59,627 bases of DNA from an uncultured Thermogutta sp. (GCA_937128505.1 CAKZMM010000008.1:1-59627); one strand, 5' to 3'. Counted from the first letter of the stretch, positions 9,250 to 18,652 are shown. The notes: generated by a model from the letters alone, not told the origin. Translations and numbers: made by a program.

Positions 9250-11898
9250 ATGCTACTGACCCAGGCAGCCGTTTTCGCCATGTGGTTGGGCCTCTTGATG
9301 GGGACCCCGGAGTCGAACGCAAAAACCCCCGTTGCCGAGCCACCTTTCGAGTATTTTCGGAACCCTTGGCAAGTCGTCGGTTTGAAAGATTACGAGCACG
9401 GAACAAGGATTTCGCCCGACGGCATCCTACAACTCAGTGCTGGAGCACAAGTGCGACTCCGTTTAGGTCCAGAAGCACGTCCAATATCTGCCCAAGATAC
9501 GAAAACACTTCTACATGGTTGGTTACCAATCCTGGTGACAACGGCGGATGAGGAAGGGGTCCGCTACCAGATTCATTACTTCGCTACCCCGCTAACCACC
9601 GTGAACGATTGGAATGCTGCTTTTTGCTGGCCGAGCGAGGGGGAAGATTTCCTCACTTGGATTCTCGTGCAAATGAGGCCGCTGGGGAGCGGGGCGGCAC
9701 CGGGAGTGGTTCGGGTCGAATTTTGGGACGGCCAAAAGAGTGATTCGAAAGAATTCTGCCAGGATCTCTCGGGCGATAAGCTGGCTGGCGCAGCATGGTC
9801 CATTACCTATTTGGATCCACAGGGATTGCAACCGCAGGAAATCCCCACGGCTGAACTTTGGCTTGAGCGGATGGTTCAGTTTTGGACGAAGCTCCTGCAA
9901 TCCGGGACTCAATTTGAACTACCGTGCCGAAAGACGACCGAAGCGCTTCGGGCCGCTTGCGTCTGCCAATTCCTCGTCAGTGACCATGGGCGGCTTCACG
10001 GGGGGGAGGGATTCTACGATGAATTCTACATCCGCGATGGGGCCTACCAGCTAATGCAATTGGAAGAAGCTGGGTTCTGGGACTCCGCTGCTCGAGCCGT
10101 GGAACATTTCCTGAAAGCTCAGCGGGAGGACGGCCGATTCGAAACCCAAAAAGGTCAGCTCGACGCCAACGGTCAGGCGGTTTGGGCCCTGTGGCAATAC
10201 TACTTAATGACGCGGGACAAAGCCTTCTTGGAGCGGGCATATCCGGCGATGAAGCGGGCCGTCCAATGGACTGCAAAGGCTCGGCGGCTTGAACCGCAGG
10301 ATTCCCCCTTCGTTGGTTTGCTCCCCCCAGCGGTGGCCGACGGCGAATATCTTTGGGATGGGAAGCACCGCATCGTCGGCTACGACTTTTGGAATTTGCG
10401 AGGGATCCTTTGCACGGCGGCAGCCGCGGAGGCGTTAGGTTATCAGGAGGAGGCTAAGCGGCTGACACTTGAAGCCGAGGATTACCGTCAGGCCCTCGAT
10501 GCAGCTTGGCGGCGATTGGGGCTGGAATACTTCCCCCCAAGTTGGGAAAAGGCAGGCACTCATTGGGGGAACACCGAGACGCTTTGGCCCACACCACTTT
10601 TCGAGCCTTTCGATCCCCGCGTCAGCGCTCTCATCCGCCACGTTCGTACTCAGTATGGCGGCGGCTACCACGAGGGGACAATCCGCTGGATTGGTCACCG
10701 CGAGGCAATCCACCCGTACATGGGCGCATACACCACCACGGCGATGCTCCGGCGAAACGATCGCGAGGCCGTGGTGGAGGATTTCTTCTGGTACCTTCTA
10801 CACAGCAGTAGTACCCATGCCTTTCCCGAGGGGATTTACCCGGAAAAACGTTGGGCATGGTCGAACACCATACCCCATCCCACCGGGGCCGCCAACTTCT
10901 TCCTCATGCTGCGGCATATGCTTATCGATGAAAGGCATGACGAATTGCACTTACTGGCAGCGGTCCCCGATCAGTGGCTATCGCCGGGAGAAGTGATCCG
11001 CGTCCTCAATGCACCGACGCATTTCGGCCCCGTAACCTTAGAAATCCGTGGCGAGAATACTGGCCTTAGCGGAACGATCCGGGCGGATTGGCGTGAACCG
11101 ATGCCGACGAAAGTCGTTCTTTATGTGCCGGAAGACAAACCGTGGCACGGTCAGGTGGTGATGAATAGGGCAGTGCCTGTGGAAGTTGTAGCAAGGGCCC
11201 GGCAGAAGACCCTTTGTGACTTTGCCGGGATGGTTAGCCGGTATTTGCAAAATGCTCCGCCCCGTGAGGGGCCGCGTATCGAGGGCTGGTTAGCCCTTCC
11301 GGTGCTTCCTCCTTTGAAGGCGGAGCAATGTCGCTTCCTGGATCTTCGACCGGTCGCCAATACCGATCCTTTTACCGCACCGTTTGCCGTGCCGAATCCT
11401 GGGAAATTTATCTTTGGAGAGCTGAAGACCGGGCAGCAAGTGGTCGCGGGGGTTCCGTTCGAGATCATCGATCCGCGAGCAAACCAAGGGAGGGGCCTTG
11501 TGGTGCTGCATTCCCCGAATGCCCCGACGCAGGCCGCACTACCTCAGCAAGTGGAAATTCCTGTCGGATTCCGGGGTCAGCGCATCTACTTTTTGGGACA
11601 TGTGGTGGGCTGGTCAGCTGAAGATCGAGGGGCGGGCCCACTTGGGGCCGTTGCTGAGTCGGTCATTGTGTACGAGGACGGCTCTCGACAAATAGTACCG
11701 TGGATACTCGGGGAAAGTGCCGATGATTGGGCCGCTTCCCCCGATGCTCAACAGGTGTGGGTTGGGCTCCGTGGTAACCCGTGGCATTTAAATGTCCTGG
11801 GCGTGAAACTGCGGCCGGTGGTTATCCGCAAACTTGTTTTCCGAGATTTGGACACGGTTTCCGCCCCTTTACTCGCCGCAGTAACCATTGAAAATTAA
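9250..11898 (+). CDS. Secreted six-hairpin (alpha/alpha toroid) glycosidase-like protein
   Basis: An 882-residue exported protein. A hydrophobic signal peptide (about 1-24) precedes a beta-rich N-terminal region. The middle, about 240-610, has the look of a six-hairpin glycosidase barrel: EGFYDEFYIRDGAYQ, LKAQREDGRFE, DANGQAVWALWQYY, VGYDFWNLRG, HWGNTETLWPTPLF, YTTTAMLRRND and HAFPEGIYPEKRWAW. This resembles glucoamylase, GDE and rhamnosidase-type folds. A beta-rich C-terminal half follows, with possible accessory domains. The likely role is exolytic cleavage of a polysaccharide outside the cytoplasm. The substrate and the catalytic acid/base pair cannot be fixed from the sequence alone. GGAGGG lies 8 bases before the ATG. 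It is followed by a 606-bp spacer, so probably a single-gene transcript. Confidence 0.72.
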   Translation: MLLTQAAVFAMWLGLLMGTPESNAKTPVAEPPFEYFRNPWQVVGLKDYEHGTRISPDGILQLSAGAQVRLRLGPEARPISAQDTKTLLHGWLPILVTTADEEGVRYQIHYFATPLTTVNDWNAAFCWPSEGEDFLTWILVQMRPLGSGAAPGVVRVEFWDGQKSDSKEFCQDLSGDKLAGAAWSITYLDPQGLQPQEIPTAELWLERMVQFWTKLLQSGTQFELPCRKTTEALRAACVCQFLVSDHGRLHGGEGFYDEFYIRDGAYQLMQLEEAGFWDSAARAVEHFLKAQREDGRFETQKGQLDANGQAVWALWQYYLMTRDKAFLERAYPAMKRAVQWTAKARRLEPQDSPFVGLLPPAVADGEYLWDGKHRIVGYDFWNLRGILCTAAAAEALGYQEEAKRLTLEAEDYRQALDAAWRRLGLEYFPPSWEKAGTHWGNTETLWPTPLFEPFDPRVSALIRHVRTQYGGGYHEGTIRWIGHREAIHPYMGAYTTTAMLRRNDREAVVEDFFWYLLHSSSTHAFPEGIYPEKRWAWSNTIPHPTGAANFFLMLRHMLIDERHDELHLLAAVPDQWLSPGEVIRVLNAPTHFGPVTLEIRGENTGLSGTIRADWREPMPTKVVLYVPEDKPWHGQVVMNRAVPVEVVARARQKTLCDFAGMVSRYLQNAPPREGPRIEGWLALPVLPPLKAEQCRFLDLRPVANTDPFTAPFAVPNPGKFIFGELKTGQQVVAGVPFEIIDPRANQGRGLVVLHSPNAPTQAALPQQVEIPVGFRGQRIYFLGHVVGWSAEDRGAGPLGAVAESVIVYEDGSRQIVPWILGESADDWAASPDAQQVWVGLRGNPWHLNVLGVKLRPVVIRKLVFRDLDTVSAPLLAAVTIEN

Positions 11899-11991
11899 GG
11901 GGGTTACATTTTTTGAGGACGGCTTACTCAGAGCGGCCCCAATCCGGAAAAAACGTCGGGGACCCAGGTCGGCTTTAAGGCGGAAAAAGCG

Positions 11992-12017
11992 TGCGAAAGC
12001 TTGATGCGAAAGCTTGA
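11992..12017. repeat. Exact tandem duplication, 13 bp x 2
   Basis: TGCGAAAGCTTGA occurs twice head to tail without any mismatch. Confidence 0.9.
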
Positions 12018-12053
12018 TAGGAGCGATAGCTCCATCGGATCAAGCTGCGTCGC

Positions 12054-12152
12054 CATCTCACATGACTTCAGAGTCACAAGCCGGGGAAGGGCCTTGTGGC
12101 TATTCCTAAAAAAACGTTTAAACATCTCACATGATTTTAGAACCGTAAGCCG
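12054..12152. repeat. Diverged 30-bp direct repeat pair, 69-bp offset
   Basis: Copies at 12054-12083 and 12123-12152 share 24 of 30 positions, starting with an identical 12-mer CATCTCACATGA and ending in AAGCCG. The 39-bp interval is unrelated to the repeat. Confidence 0.7.
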
Positions 12153-12504
12153 CTTTCTTTTGCAGGTTTCACTGCCACATTTGCAGGCTCTGATCCTGCG
12201 TGCAAGACGGTAACGCTTCGAAACGTAGCAATTCATCCCGAGTAGATGGACCGCCCCGTAAAATCAAAATCAATAGGGTTTGGAGGGTTTGACTGAATCG
12301 GAAAATTTTAAACCGCGCAGATTTGCTCTCTTGCTCTCGTAACCTCAAATCAGCCGGATGGAGGGGGCTGTTGGACGGCTGAAACCGCGGCCTCTGTGCA
12401 ACAAACGTCACACGGGAAAACCTCAGCGTCCATGCTAAAACTCAAGCGGTAACGCTATAAAAACCTATAAAGACAAAGACTGAGGCTGTAACGAATTCGG
12501 GGGC

Positions 12505-13911
12505 ATGACCAAAATGAGAGGATCTTGCGGGCTCACTCCGCCATTGGTTGCTAATTTTTCTCTGCCACGCGTCGCAATTTTGATACTGAGTTTTTATGCC
12601 ACGGCTTTGCACCGTGCTTGGGGGGGACCTATTGAGCCACCTGCGATGAAGATCGACCCGGATCGGGCTTACCGGGCGGGGGTTCGCCGGATCGAAGGCC
12701 AACGCCTCACGTTGTGGACCGACGTCGCTCCGCAACCCGCAGTGGAAGAGCTTTCGGAAGTTTTCGCGCAGGCTTTTGCTCAATGGTGCCAATATTTCGG
12801 TGTGGATCCCCAAGTTTACTCCTCATGGAAATGCACAGGGGTGCTGATCGGTCAAGCGGACCGGATTCGTGAAGCCGGCCTCCTCCCCTCAGAGTTACCC
12901 CCCTTTGATTTCGGCTTTTCCCGGGGGCGCGAACTGTGGATTATCAACCCACCGAGCGATTACTATCGCCGGCACTTACTCCTTCATGAAGGGGTTCATT
13001 CGTTTATGAACACTATTCTCGGGAATTGCGGGCCCACTTGGTACATGGAAGGTATCGCTGAGATGTTGGCCACGCACCGCTGGGAGAAAGGAGAACTTCA
13101 GACGAACTATTTTCCCCAAGCGGAGGGGCAACTACCGCTTTGGGGTCGGATCCGCATGGTTCGCGACGATCTGGCGGCCGGGCGGTTTGTATCCCTCGAA
13201 GAGATTCTGCATCTTAAGCCGATGGATAATCAGCGGCTGCAACTTTATGGCTGGTGCTGGGCCGCAGCAGCGTTTTTAGATCGACACCCTGATTATCAGA
13301 ACTCCTTTCGGCGACTTCCGCAGTGGGTTACCAACCGGGCATTCAATCGTCTTGTCCAGGAGTCGCTCGGGGAGGATTGGGGGAAAATCGAAGAACAATG
13401 GGCGTGGTTCATTTATAGCCTGGAATTCGGTTACGACGTCTCGCGCGAGACCCTCGACCTGACGCCCGGTAAACAACTTGTGGTCGGCCAAACGCAAGTA
13501 TCGGTGTTTGCCGACCGTGGCTGGCAAAATACCAATCTCCGGCTTCGGGCAGGCACAACATACCGAATTCAGGCTCAGGGCCGTTACCAACTGGGACAGC
13601 ATCCGGTGATCTGGTGGTGCGAACCAGGGGGTGTTTCGATTCGCTATTACCGGGGAAAACCCTTGGGAGTTTTGTTGGCGTGCATTCGCCCGGATCAAGA
13701 CCCCCGAAACTCCTTGGCAAATGCCTTCAAAAACCCGTTGATGATCGGTTTGGGGTCAACGATTCGACCCGAGCGGGAAGGAACCTTGTACTTTCGGGTT
13801 AATGACTCCGCGGGAGAACTCCACGATAATATCGGGCAATTGATCGTGAGGATCGAGGAAATTCCGATGAGCCTGACAGAAAATCAGCGGCTGATACTCG
13901 TGCCGCCCTAG
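12505..13911 (+). CDS. Secreted HEGVH metallopeptidase-like protein with C-terminal beta domain
   Basis: A 468-residue protein. An N-terminal hydrophobic stretch (about 20-36) looks like a signal peptide. The zinc-peptidase-like motif HEGVH is at 161-165, with Glu182 or Glu186 (WYMEGIAEM) as a plausible third ligand, as in gluzincins of the peptidase MA type. The C-terminal part, about 316-460, is beta-rich and contains GTLYFRVND followed by DNIGQLIVRIEEI, a pattern reminiscent of LecA/PA-IL-like carbohydrate-binding domains. A cell-surface or secreted enzyme is the likely setting. Whether it is an active protease is unproven, since only the motif is seen. The start ATG at 12505 has GGGGG close before it. 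ATG 12514 is a weaker alternative. Confidence 0.65.
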   Translation: MTKMRGSCGLTPPLVANFSLPRVAILILSFYATALHRAWGGPIEPPAMKIDPDRAYRAGVRRIEGQRLTLWTDVAPQPAVEELSEVFAQAFAQWCQYFGVDPQVYSSWKCTGVLIGQADRIREAGLLPSELPPFDFGFSRGRELWIINPPSDYYRRHLLLHEGVHSFMNTILGNCGPTWYMEGIAEMLATHRWEKGELQTNYFPQAEGQLPLWGRIRMVRDDLAAGRFVSLEEILHLKPMDNQRLQLYGWCWAAAAFLDRHPDYQNSFRRLPQWVTNRAFNRLVQESLGEDWGKIEEQWAWFIYSLEFGYDVSRETLDLTPGKQLVVGQTQVSVFADRGWQNTNLRLRAGTTYRIQAQGRYQLGQHPVIWWCEPGGVSIRYYRGKPLGVLLACIRPDQDPRNSLANAFKNPLMIGLGSTIRPEREGTLYFRVNDSAGELHDNIGQLIVRIEEIPMSLTENQRLILVPP

Positions 13912-13929
13912 CATCCCCTGCCGAACTTG

Positions 13930-13958
13930 CGGCCCTCCGCTTTGGGGCGAGGCGGAGG
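13930..13958 (+). terminator. Stem-loop downstream of the HEGVH gene
   Basis: CCCTCCGC pairs with GCGGAGGG across a short loop about 20 bases after the stop codon. No T tract follows, so it may protect the 3' end or act with Rho instead of being a classical intrinsic terminator. Confidence 0.35.
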
Positions 13959-14164
13959 GGTTAAGCCGGGGGCGTCGGACTTCCGTCTCCTGACTAGCCC
14001 CAAAGTAAATCGATTTAGGCCGAAAATAACACGTCGAAAAAAATTTGCCTCTGCTTGACTTATCGAAAACCTTTGCTTTAATACGTGGTTGGGGGGTGGG
14101 GTGGGAGTTTTTCCAGGCAGTCTTTTGGGGACGTTTTGAAACTTTTTTTCCGGGAGGGACCTGC

Positions 14165-14593
14165 ATGAAACTACCAAAGTTTGGTCGCGCATTGGCTTTT
14201 CTGCTGATTGGTATCCTTGCGTTATCCTGGGGATGTGCCCGCGAAGACACAGGTGGAAAGCTCCCCATTTCTGGTAGGGTCACCCTGAAGAACCAACCCC
14301 TCGATCAAGGCTCGATCGAGTTTCGCTCGGTCGATGCGAGCCTTCAGTTGATGACCGGTGGGCAGATCCAAAATGGGCAATTCAGCATCCCCGCAGCCAA
14401 AGGTTTGCCGCCGGGAAGATACCGGGTAAGGATTTCTGCACCTGTTGGGGGGGCAACTGTAGCTCCGGGAGAAGCACCGGGCGATTCCACCGAAGTAGCT
14501 CAGGAGCGTATTCCACCGGAATGGGGTGCTCAAAGCACTCAAGAGATCGAATTGGCGGAAGGAAAGACCAACTTCGAATTCAACATCCCGTAA
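14165..14593 (+). CDS. Small carboxypeptidase-regulatory-like lipoprotein
   Basis: A 142-residue exported protein. Residues 1-23 form a lipoprotein signal with Cys24 (LALSWGC), whose lipobox is slightly irregular with Trp at -2. The rest is one transthyretin-like beta domain: SGRVTLKNQPLDQGSIEF, then GLPPGRYRVRISAP, then KTNFEFNIP. This is the compact lipoprotein type that planctomycetes commonly encode next to DUF1559 pseudopilins, as here (243 bp upstream of one). Its function is unknown; a surface structural or binding role is usually assumed. The ATG at 14165 has GGGAGGG 5 bases upstream, so it is preferred over the open extension starting at 14045. Confidence 0.75.
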   Translation: MKLPKFGRALAFLLIGILALSWGCAREDTGGKLPISGRVTLKNQPLDQGSIEFRSVDASLQLMTGGQIQNGQFSIPAAKGLPPGRYRVRISAPVGGATVAPGEAPGDSTEVAQERIPPEWGAQSTQEIELAEGKTNFEFNIP

Positions 14594-14836
14594 TTTAGTG
14601 ATTTATTAATTGTCGATTTTTCAGCGAGTTTACAAATCCGCTTTTACCGCAAGTGTCAACTAGGTCAGTAGTTGTTTTGGAGGAAATCAGCGATTGCTCG
14701 GTCTAGGACATTGCGGAAATTCGAGGATTTCTATTCACCGCAGAGTGTCTCAATTCGTTCGCTTTGCTGGTAACTTGAATTCTCTGAGTTTCTGTTACTT
14801 CCAGTCTCATTGGTTCATTTCTTAGGAGGTTTAATC

Positions 14837-15838
14837 ATGAGGCACCGTAGATTCGGGTTTACGCTTGTGGAATTGTTAGTGGTAATTGCGATCATCGGGA
14901 TCTTGATCGCCCTACTCTTGCCTGCCGTGCAAGCGGCGCGAGAAGCTGCCCGACGCAGCCAGTGTTTGAACAACCTCAAGCAAATCGGGCTGGGAATGCA
15001 CAATTACCACGACATTCACAAGACATTGATGGTCGGCGCCTATGCTTGCTGCTGGGGAACTTGGAAGGTGGCATTGCTGCCGTTTATTGAACAGAAGAAT
15101 CTTTTCGATATTTACGAACATGCTCCGAAGGGAACCGGTTCGGATGGGTTCCCCGATCCTCCCAATCCGCGTCCGTGGCGAAATCGGTACAACCACCCGG
15201 CGAATTTGCCGGTAACCTCGGCGGATATTTCGGTTTTTCGTTGTCCGAGTGATACGGCGAATCAACCCATTTCGCCAACTTTCCAGGGTGTCACGTACAG
15301 GATTCAGTCTCACAATTACGCCGCCAATTACGGGAACACGGTCATTTGGTATACCGAAGGATCAGCGCACCCGGCCGATCCTACATTGATTCACCGCGGT
15401 GCGCCGTTCGACTATGTTCGAGCAAGCGGCTCGTGGATGGAGGTCCATCCAACCCGTGCGAGAAATTTTGCTTCCATTTTGGATGGTCTTAGCAACACCT
15501 TGATGGTTTCGGAAGTCATCATTGGTCAGGGAAGTGATTTGCGCGGGTTCAGCTGGTGGGGCGATGCTTCCGGGTTTACGACTTATCTCCCGCCGAATAG
15601 CCCCTTACCTGACCGAATTTACACGGCATCCTATTGCCGTAATCTGCCGCCGAACCCGCCTTGTGATGTCAGCACGAGCACCGACCCGACGAATTTCGCC
15701 TCCAGAAGCCGCCACCCGGGCGGTGTGCAGTCGGTGATGTGCGATGGATCGGCCCGGTTTTTCTCGGACTCCATCGACTTGGGCGTGTGGCGGGCAATTA
15801 GCACGGCACGCGGTGGCGAGGCGGTGTCGTTCCAGTAG
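14837..15838 (+). CDS. DUF1559 pseudopilin-like protein
   Basis: A 333-residue protein with a perfect type IV pilin/pseudopilin N-terminus. A short basic leader is followed by G7/F8 with Glu12 (GFTLVELLVVIAIIGILIAL), the site for prepilin peptidase cleavage and N-methylation. After the hydrophobic helix comes the DUF1559 hallmark AREAARRSQCLNNLKQIGL and a long extracytoplasmic domain with paired Cys. It closes with the family's C-terminal signature SRHPGGVQSVMCDGSARF. AGGAGGT lies 8 bases before the ATG. Planctomycetes hold large paralogous sets of these. The partner secretion machine is not known, although a giant secretin is encoded 29 kb away in this window. Confidence 0.92.
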   Translation: MRHRRFGFTLVELLVVIAIIGILIALLLPAVQAAREAARRSQCLNNLKQIGLGMHNYHDIHKTLMVGAYACCWGTWKVALLPFIEQKNLFDIYEHAPKGTGSDGFPDPPNPRPWRNRYNHPANLPVTSADISVFRCPSDTANQPISPTFQGVTYRIQSHNYAANYGNTVIWYTEGSAHPADPTLIHRGAPFDYVRASGSWMEVHPTRARNFASILDGLSNTLMVSEVIIGQGSDLRGFSWWGDASGFTTYLPPNSPLPDRIYTASYCRNLPPNPPCDVSTSTDPTNFASRSRHPGGVQSVMCDGSARFFSDSIDLGVWRAISTARGGEAVSFQ

Positions 15839-16716
15839 GCTGCTCAAATTTGTCGGCGCTTGCCGATTTGGTTCAACGCGCGACGCAGGTTTTTGCTCTT
15901 GGTGAGATAAGCCCGGCGGGCTCATCCGTAAGTGACGGCTATCGTGTCTGCGAGGTAGTCGAACTTTCTTTGTTGGGATCGAAAGAAAAGCTTAAGGATG
16001 AGAGTGAATCGCTAAGAGCCGTATGTATCAGGCTTTTACAGCCGACGCGTTTCCGGAGGAGAGCCCTGGGTTTGATGCGAGCTAGTCCCAAGACTTGGGG
16101 TCTCTCGGAGATAGGACTTTCCAGATTGCTGACAAAAAACCGCGTGGGCAAGTTATTCATGCGGGTTTTTTCCGCTGGATACATCCGAACTCCGAAACTC
16201 CGAACTTCGGCCGGCGGGAAAGGCTTGACGCCCAATTCGGAAATTTTGTAAATTACGCTTAAAGTGCGGCAAAGCCCGAAATTCAACAGCGTCGTCGGTA
16301 CGTTCGTTCCTTATCGCTTTTTCAGCGTTATTGCCGACGGCGCTGCTTTTTTGCGCACAAGGGGCAGGCCGATTACCCGCGAGGTACCTTCCTGTTAGCG
16401 CGTTGAGGATTTCTTATTTTCGGCAACCTGCTGTACGGGTAACGAAACGGGTAGCGCACGCCATAAGTAACGGGGCACGGCTGCTTTTGAGCTTTCTCGA
16501 TGGCCCCTATAATAAGCCTCAACCTTCCCTTCCAACCTCCTTATTCTGACCTTTTGGGTTCATAGGTTTTGCGCAGAAAATCGGAACACCTTCTGCCCCC
16601 TAGTGAAGGCGAAGATAAGTACGAGATGGATTTTGTTCGTTCTTACATGATCGTCGCTCTCGCCACCGCCTCAACGGCTTTCCGGTAGGTTAGTCTTCTA
16701 GGGGCCGGTGTATTTC
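15839..16716. other. 878-bp stretch without a recognised gene, ending in a strong plus-strand terminator
   Basis: The longest frame (15850-16251, plus) has no motif or ribosome binding site. A 12-bp stem followed by a T tract ends at 16352 (annotated separately). The plus strand is therefore likely transcribed here, either as a long 3' end of the DUF1559 message or as an independent non-coding RNA. Confidence 0.45.
16287..16352 (+). terminator. Long-loop intrinsic terminator
   Basis: CAGCGTCGTCGG (16287-16298) pairs with CCGACGGCGCTG (16334-16345): 11 Watson-Crick pairs and one G-U. The loop is 35 bases. C and six T residues follow at once (16346-16352). It points rightward and has no recognised gene within 440 bases upstream. 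Confidence 0.6.
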
Positions 16717-17856
16717 TCAGTCCAGAATTCTCTTAAACGATTCGCCTGGGATTTCCTGCACATAACGTGGTACCGCATAAGCGGGTAGGCGCTCTCGAAG
16801 TCGGTTGACGATCTGTCTTCCTTCCTCGATGGGAACCCAATAGTGAGCCGTGCCACTCACGCAATCTAACTGGTGAAGATAATAGGGGGTGACCCGAAGG
16901 TCGACCAATCGTTCGAACAGCTCAGCCAAATCCTCTGCGCGATCATTGATCCCGCGCAGAAGCACGGTTTGCGAAAGAAGCGGAACTCCGCTATCCACAA
17001 GTCGGGCTACGGCCTTCTCGACTTCAGGATCAATTTCCTGCGCATGATTGACGTGAAGAACGATCCACGGAACCAGTCGGGTTCCACGCAGAAGTAGCAC
17101 AAGTTCATCCGTAATTCGCTGGGGCAAGACGATTGGTATCCGGGTATGGATCCGCAGTCGCCGGACGTGGGCAATTTTAGCCAAACCAAATACGAATCGG
17201 GCCAAAACTTGGTCCGGAAGGACCAACGGGTCCCCACCGCTGAGAATAACCTCGGAAAGAGAACGGTCCTCCGCAATCTCACGCAGCACTGCTTGTTCGA
17301 TATGCTGATGGCCCAAAGCTCCTTCAAACTGCTGCTCCCGACGAAAGCAGAACCTACAGTGGACCGCACATCGGGGGGTAGCCAAGACAAGGCAACGTCC
17401 GTGGTATTTGCGCAGGATGGGTAGTGCCTTTTCCGCAATCCGCTCCTCGAGCGGATCGGGTCCAAATCCTTCGGCTGCTACCACTTCTTCACTTTGCGGC
17501 AACACCTGACGGAGAATGGGATCGGCGGGATTATCGGGGTGAATGCGTGCCAAAAATGGCTCTGGAACCAGCGTGGAAAATGACTCTTCGGCGGCCCGCT
17601 CGGCCTCCGGATCCACACTGGGTAAGCCGAAAATCTGACGCAGCCTGCCTCCATCACGGATAGAGCGTTTGAGGATCTCGCGCCACGGCCTTTCGATTTG
17701 GGCTGCAACAGTTTCAGATGAAGCGGAATCCATCGGTGGCTGCGCCGCCCCTAAATCGATTGCGGCGCGCGACAAACTCCCAAGATCCTGGGCCGGTAAT
17801 TGCAAAGCTTGTCGTGCCCCTGACGGAATTTCGGTCTTAGGGATCTGGAATGGCAT
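16717..17856 (-). CDS. epmB: EF-P (R)-beta-lysine pathway aminomutase EpmB
   Basis: A radical-SAM enzyme of the lysine 2,3-aminomutase family. EpmB converts (S)-alpha-lysine to (R)-beta-lysine, which EpmA then attaches to elongation factor P. The [4Fe-4S] cluster cysteines are C163, C167 and C170 (RCAVHCRFCFRR). The downstream core has EVILSGGDPLVL, RLRIHTRIPIVLP and HVNHAQEI, and it ends with TPYYLHQLDCVSGTAHY and PRYVQEIPGE. At 379 residues it is slightly longer than the E. coli protein and lacks the extra zinc and C-terminal regions of catabolic KamA. It is divergent from efp, only 226 bp away, and epmA follows efp, which makes the EpmB assignment firm. No good Shine-Dalgarno sequence is seen before ATG 17856. 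Confidence 0.93.
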   Translation of the reverse strand: MPFQIPKTEIPSGARQALQLPAQDLGSLSRAAIDLGAAQPPMDSASSETVAAQIERPWREILKRSIRDGGRLRQIFGLPSVDPEAERAAEESFSTLVPEPFLARIHPDNPADPILRQVLPQSEEVVAAEGFGPDPLEERIAEKALPILRKYHGRCLVLATPRCAVHCRFCFRREQQFEGALGHQHIEQAVLREIAEDRSLSEVILSGGDPLVLPDQVLARFVFGLAKIAHVRRLRIHTRIPIVLPQRITDELVLLLRGTRLVPWIVLHVNHAQEIDPEVEKAVARLVDSGVPLLSQTVLLRGINDRAEDLAELFERLVDLRVTPYYLHQLDCVSGTAHYWVPIEEGRQIVNRLRERLPAYAVPRYVQEIPGESFKRILD

Positions 17857-17990
17857 ATTCGTTAGCCCCCGTAGGAGGAAAGGTGTTCACAAGAAAGCAG
17901 ACGTTCGTTGAATCTAGAGATTATTTTTAGGGATCAAGCTACAGAATTAATCACTATATTGTAAAGTGAATCATCATTATGTAAGGTGTA

Positions 17991-18018
17991 TTGAAAGAAC
18001 TGGGCGGCGCCCTATAGG
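17991..18018 (+). promoter_or_regulatory. Candidate sigma-70-type promoter for efp
   Basis: TTGAAA at 17991-17996 and TATAGG at 18013-18018 are spaced by 16 bp and would start transcription near 18025, about 58 bases before the efp start codon. This is a pattern match only. Confidence 0.35.
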
Positions 18019-18082
18019 ATGATAAGCCAAATTGAGCATTGGTTGATCAGCGGTGCAACTTTATTCGGCCGAGGATAAAGCT

Positions 18083-18652
18083 GTGGCAAGCTATAACACT
18101 AGTGAATTTCGAAAAGGACTAAAGATTCAACTAGACGGTGAACCTTACCTGATGATTGAATGCAACTTTGTCAAGCCGGGCAAGGGACAGGCTCTTTATA
18201 AGTGCAAGCTGCGCAATTTGATTCGCAATACGGTCATCGATCGCACCTGGAAAAGCGGCGACAGCGTCGAGGCGGCCGACGTCGAGGAAATCGCGGCGCA
18301 GTTCCTCTACCGCCAAGGGGACCATTTCATCTTCATGAATTCTGAGACCTTCGAGCAGTACGATCTGACTCTCGACCAAGTCGATGAGGCTTGGAAATAC
18401 CTCAAAGAAGGTATGATCTGTAGCATGCTTCTTTTTAACAATAATCCGATTGGGGTCACGCCGCCAAACCACGTGGTCCTGCGCGTAGAGTACTGCGAAC
18501 CTGGAGTGCGGGGTAACACCGCCACCAATGTGACGAAACCTGCCCGGGTGGAAACCGGCGCTGAACTAACGGTCCCTGCCTTTATCGAGATCAACGACCT
18601 GATCAAAGTGGATACTCGCACCGGTGAGTATATCGAGCGAGTAAAAGAATGA
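18083..18652 (+). CDS. efp: Translation elongation factor P
   Basis: EF-P relieves ribosome stalling at consecutive prolines. The three-domain protein is complete: an N-terminal KOW-like domain (YNTSEFRKGLKIQLDGEPY), a middle OB fold and a C-terminal OB fold (NHVVLRVEYCEPGVRG, TGELTVPAFIEINDLIKVDTRTGEYIER-like end). The GTG at 18083 (read as Met, then ASYNTSEF) gives 189 residues, the normal length, with GAGG 9 bases upstream. The longer frame from 18053 adds ten unlikely residues. The modification loop reads VKPGKGQA, and Lys is residue 34 from this start, the position beta-lysylated in E. coli. This agrees with epmB and epmA flanking it. Confidence 0.97.
   Translation: MASYNTSEFRKGLKIQLDGEPYLMIECNFVKPGKGQALYKCKLRNLIRNTVIDRTWKSGDSVEAADVEEIAAQFLYRQGDHFIFMNSETFEQYDLTLDQVDEAWKYLKEGMICSMLLFNNNPIGVTPPNHVVLRVEYCEPGVRGNTATNVTKPARVETGAELTVPAFIEINDLIKVDTRTGEYIERVKE

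Larger units (their letters stand above)
11899..12504. other. Intergenic region with two kinds of duplicated sequence
   Basis: No gene is supported. It contains an exact 13-bp tandem duplication and a diverged 30-bp direct repeat pair, both annotated separately, plus a small hairpin GGAGC/GCTCC at about 12020-12033. Confidence 0.5.

Noticed and set aside
15850-16251. 133-residue plus-strand frame after the DUF1559 gene
   Set aside because: No motif, no ribosome binding site, and composition unlike neighbouring proteins. The transcript evidence (terminator) does not require it.
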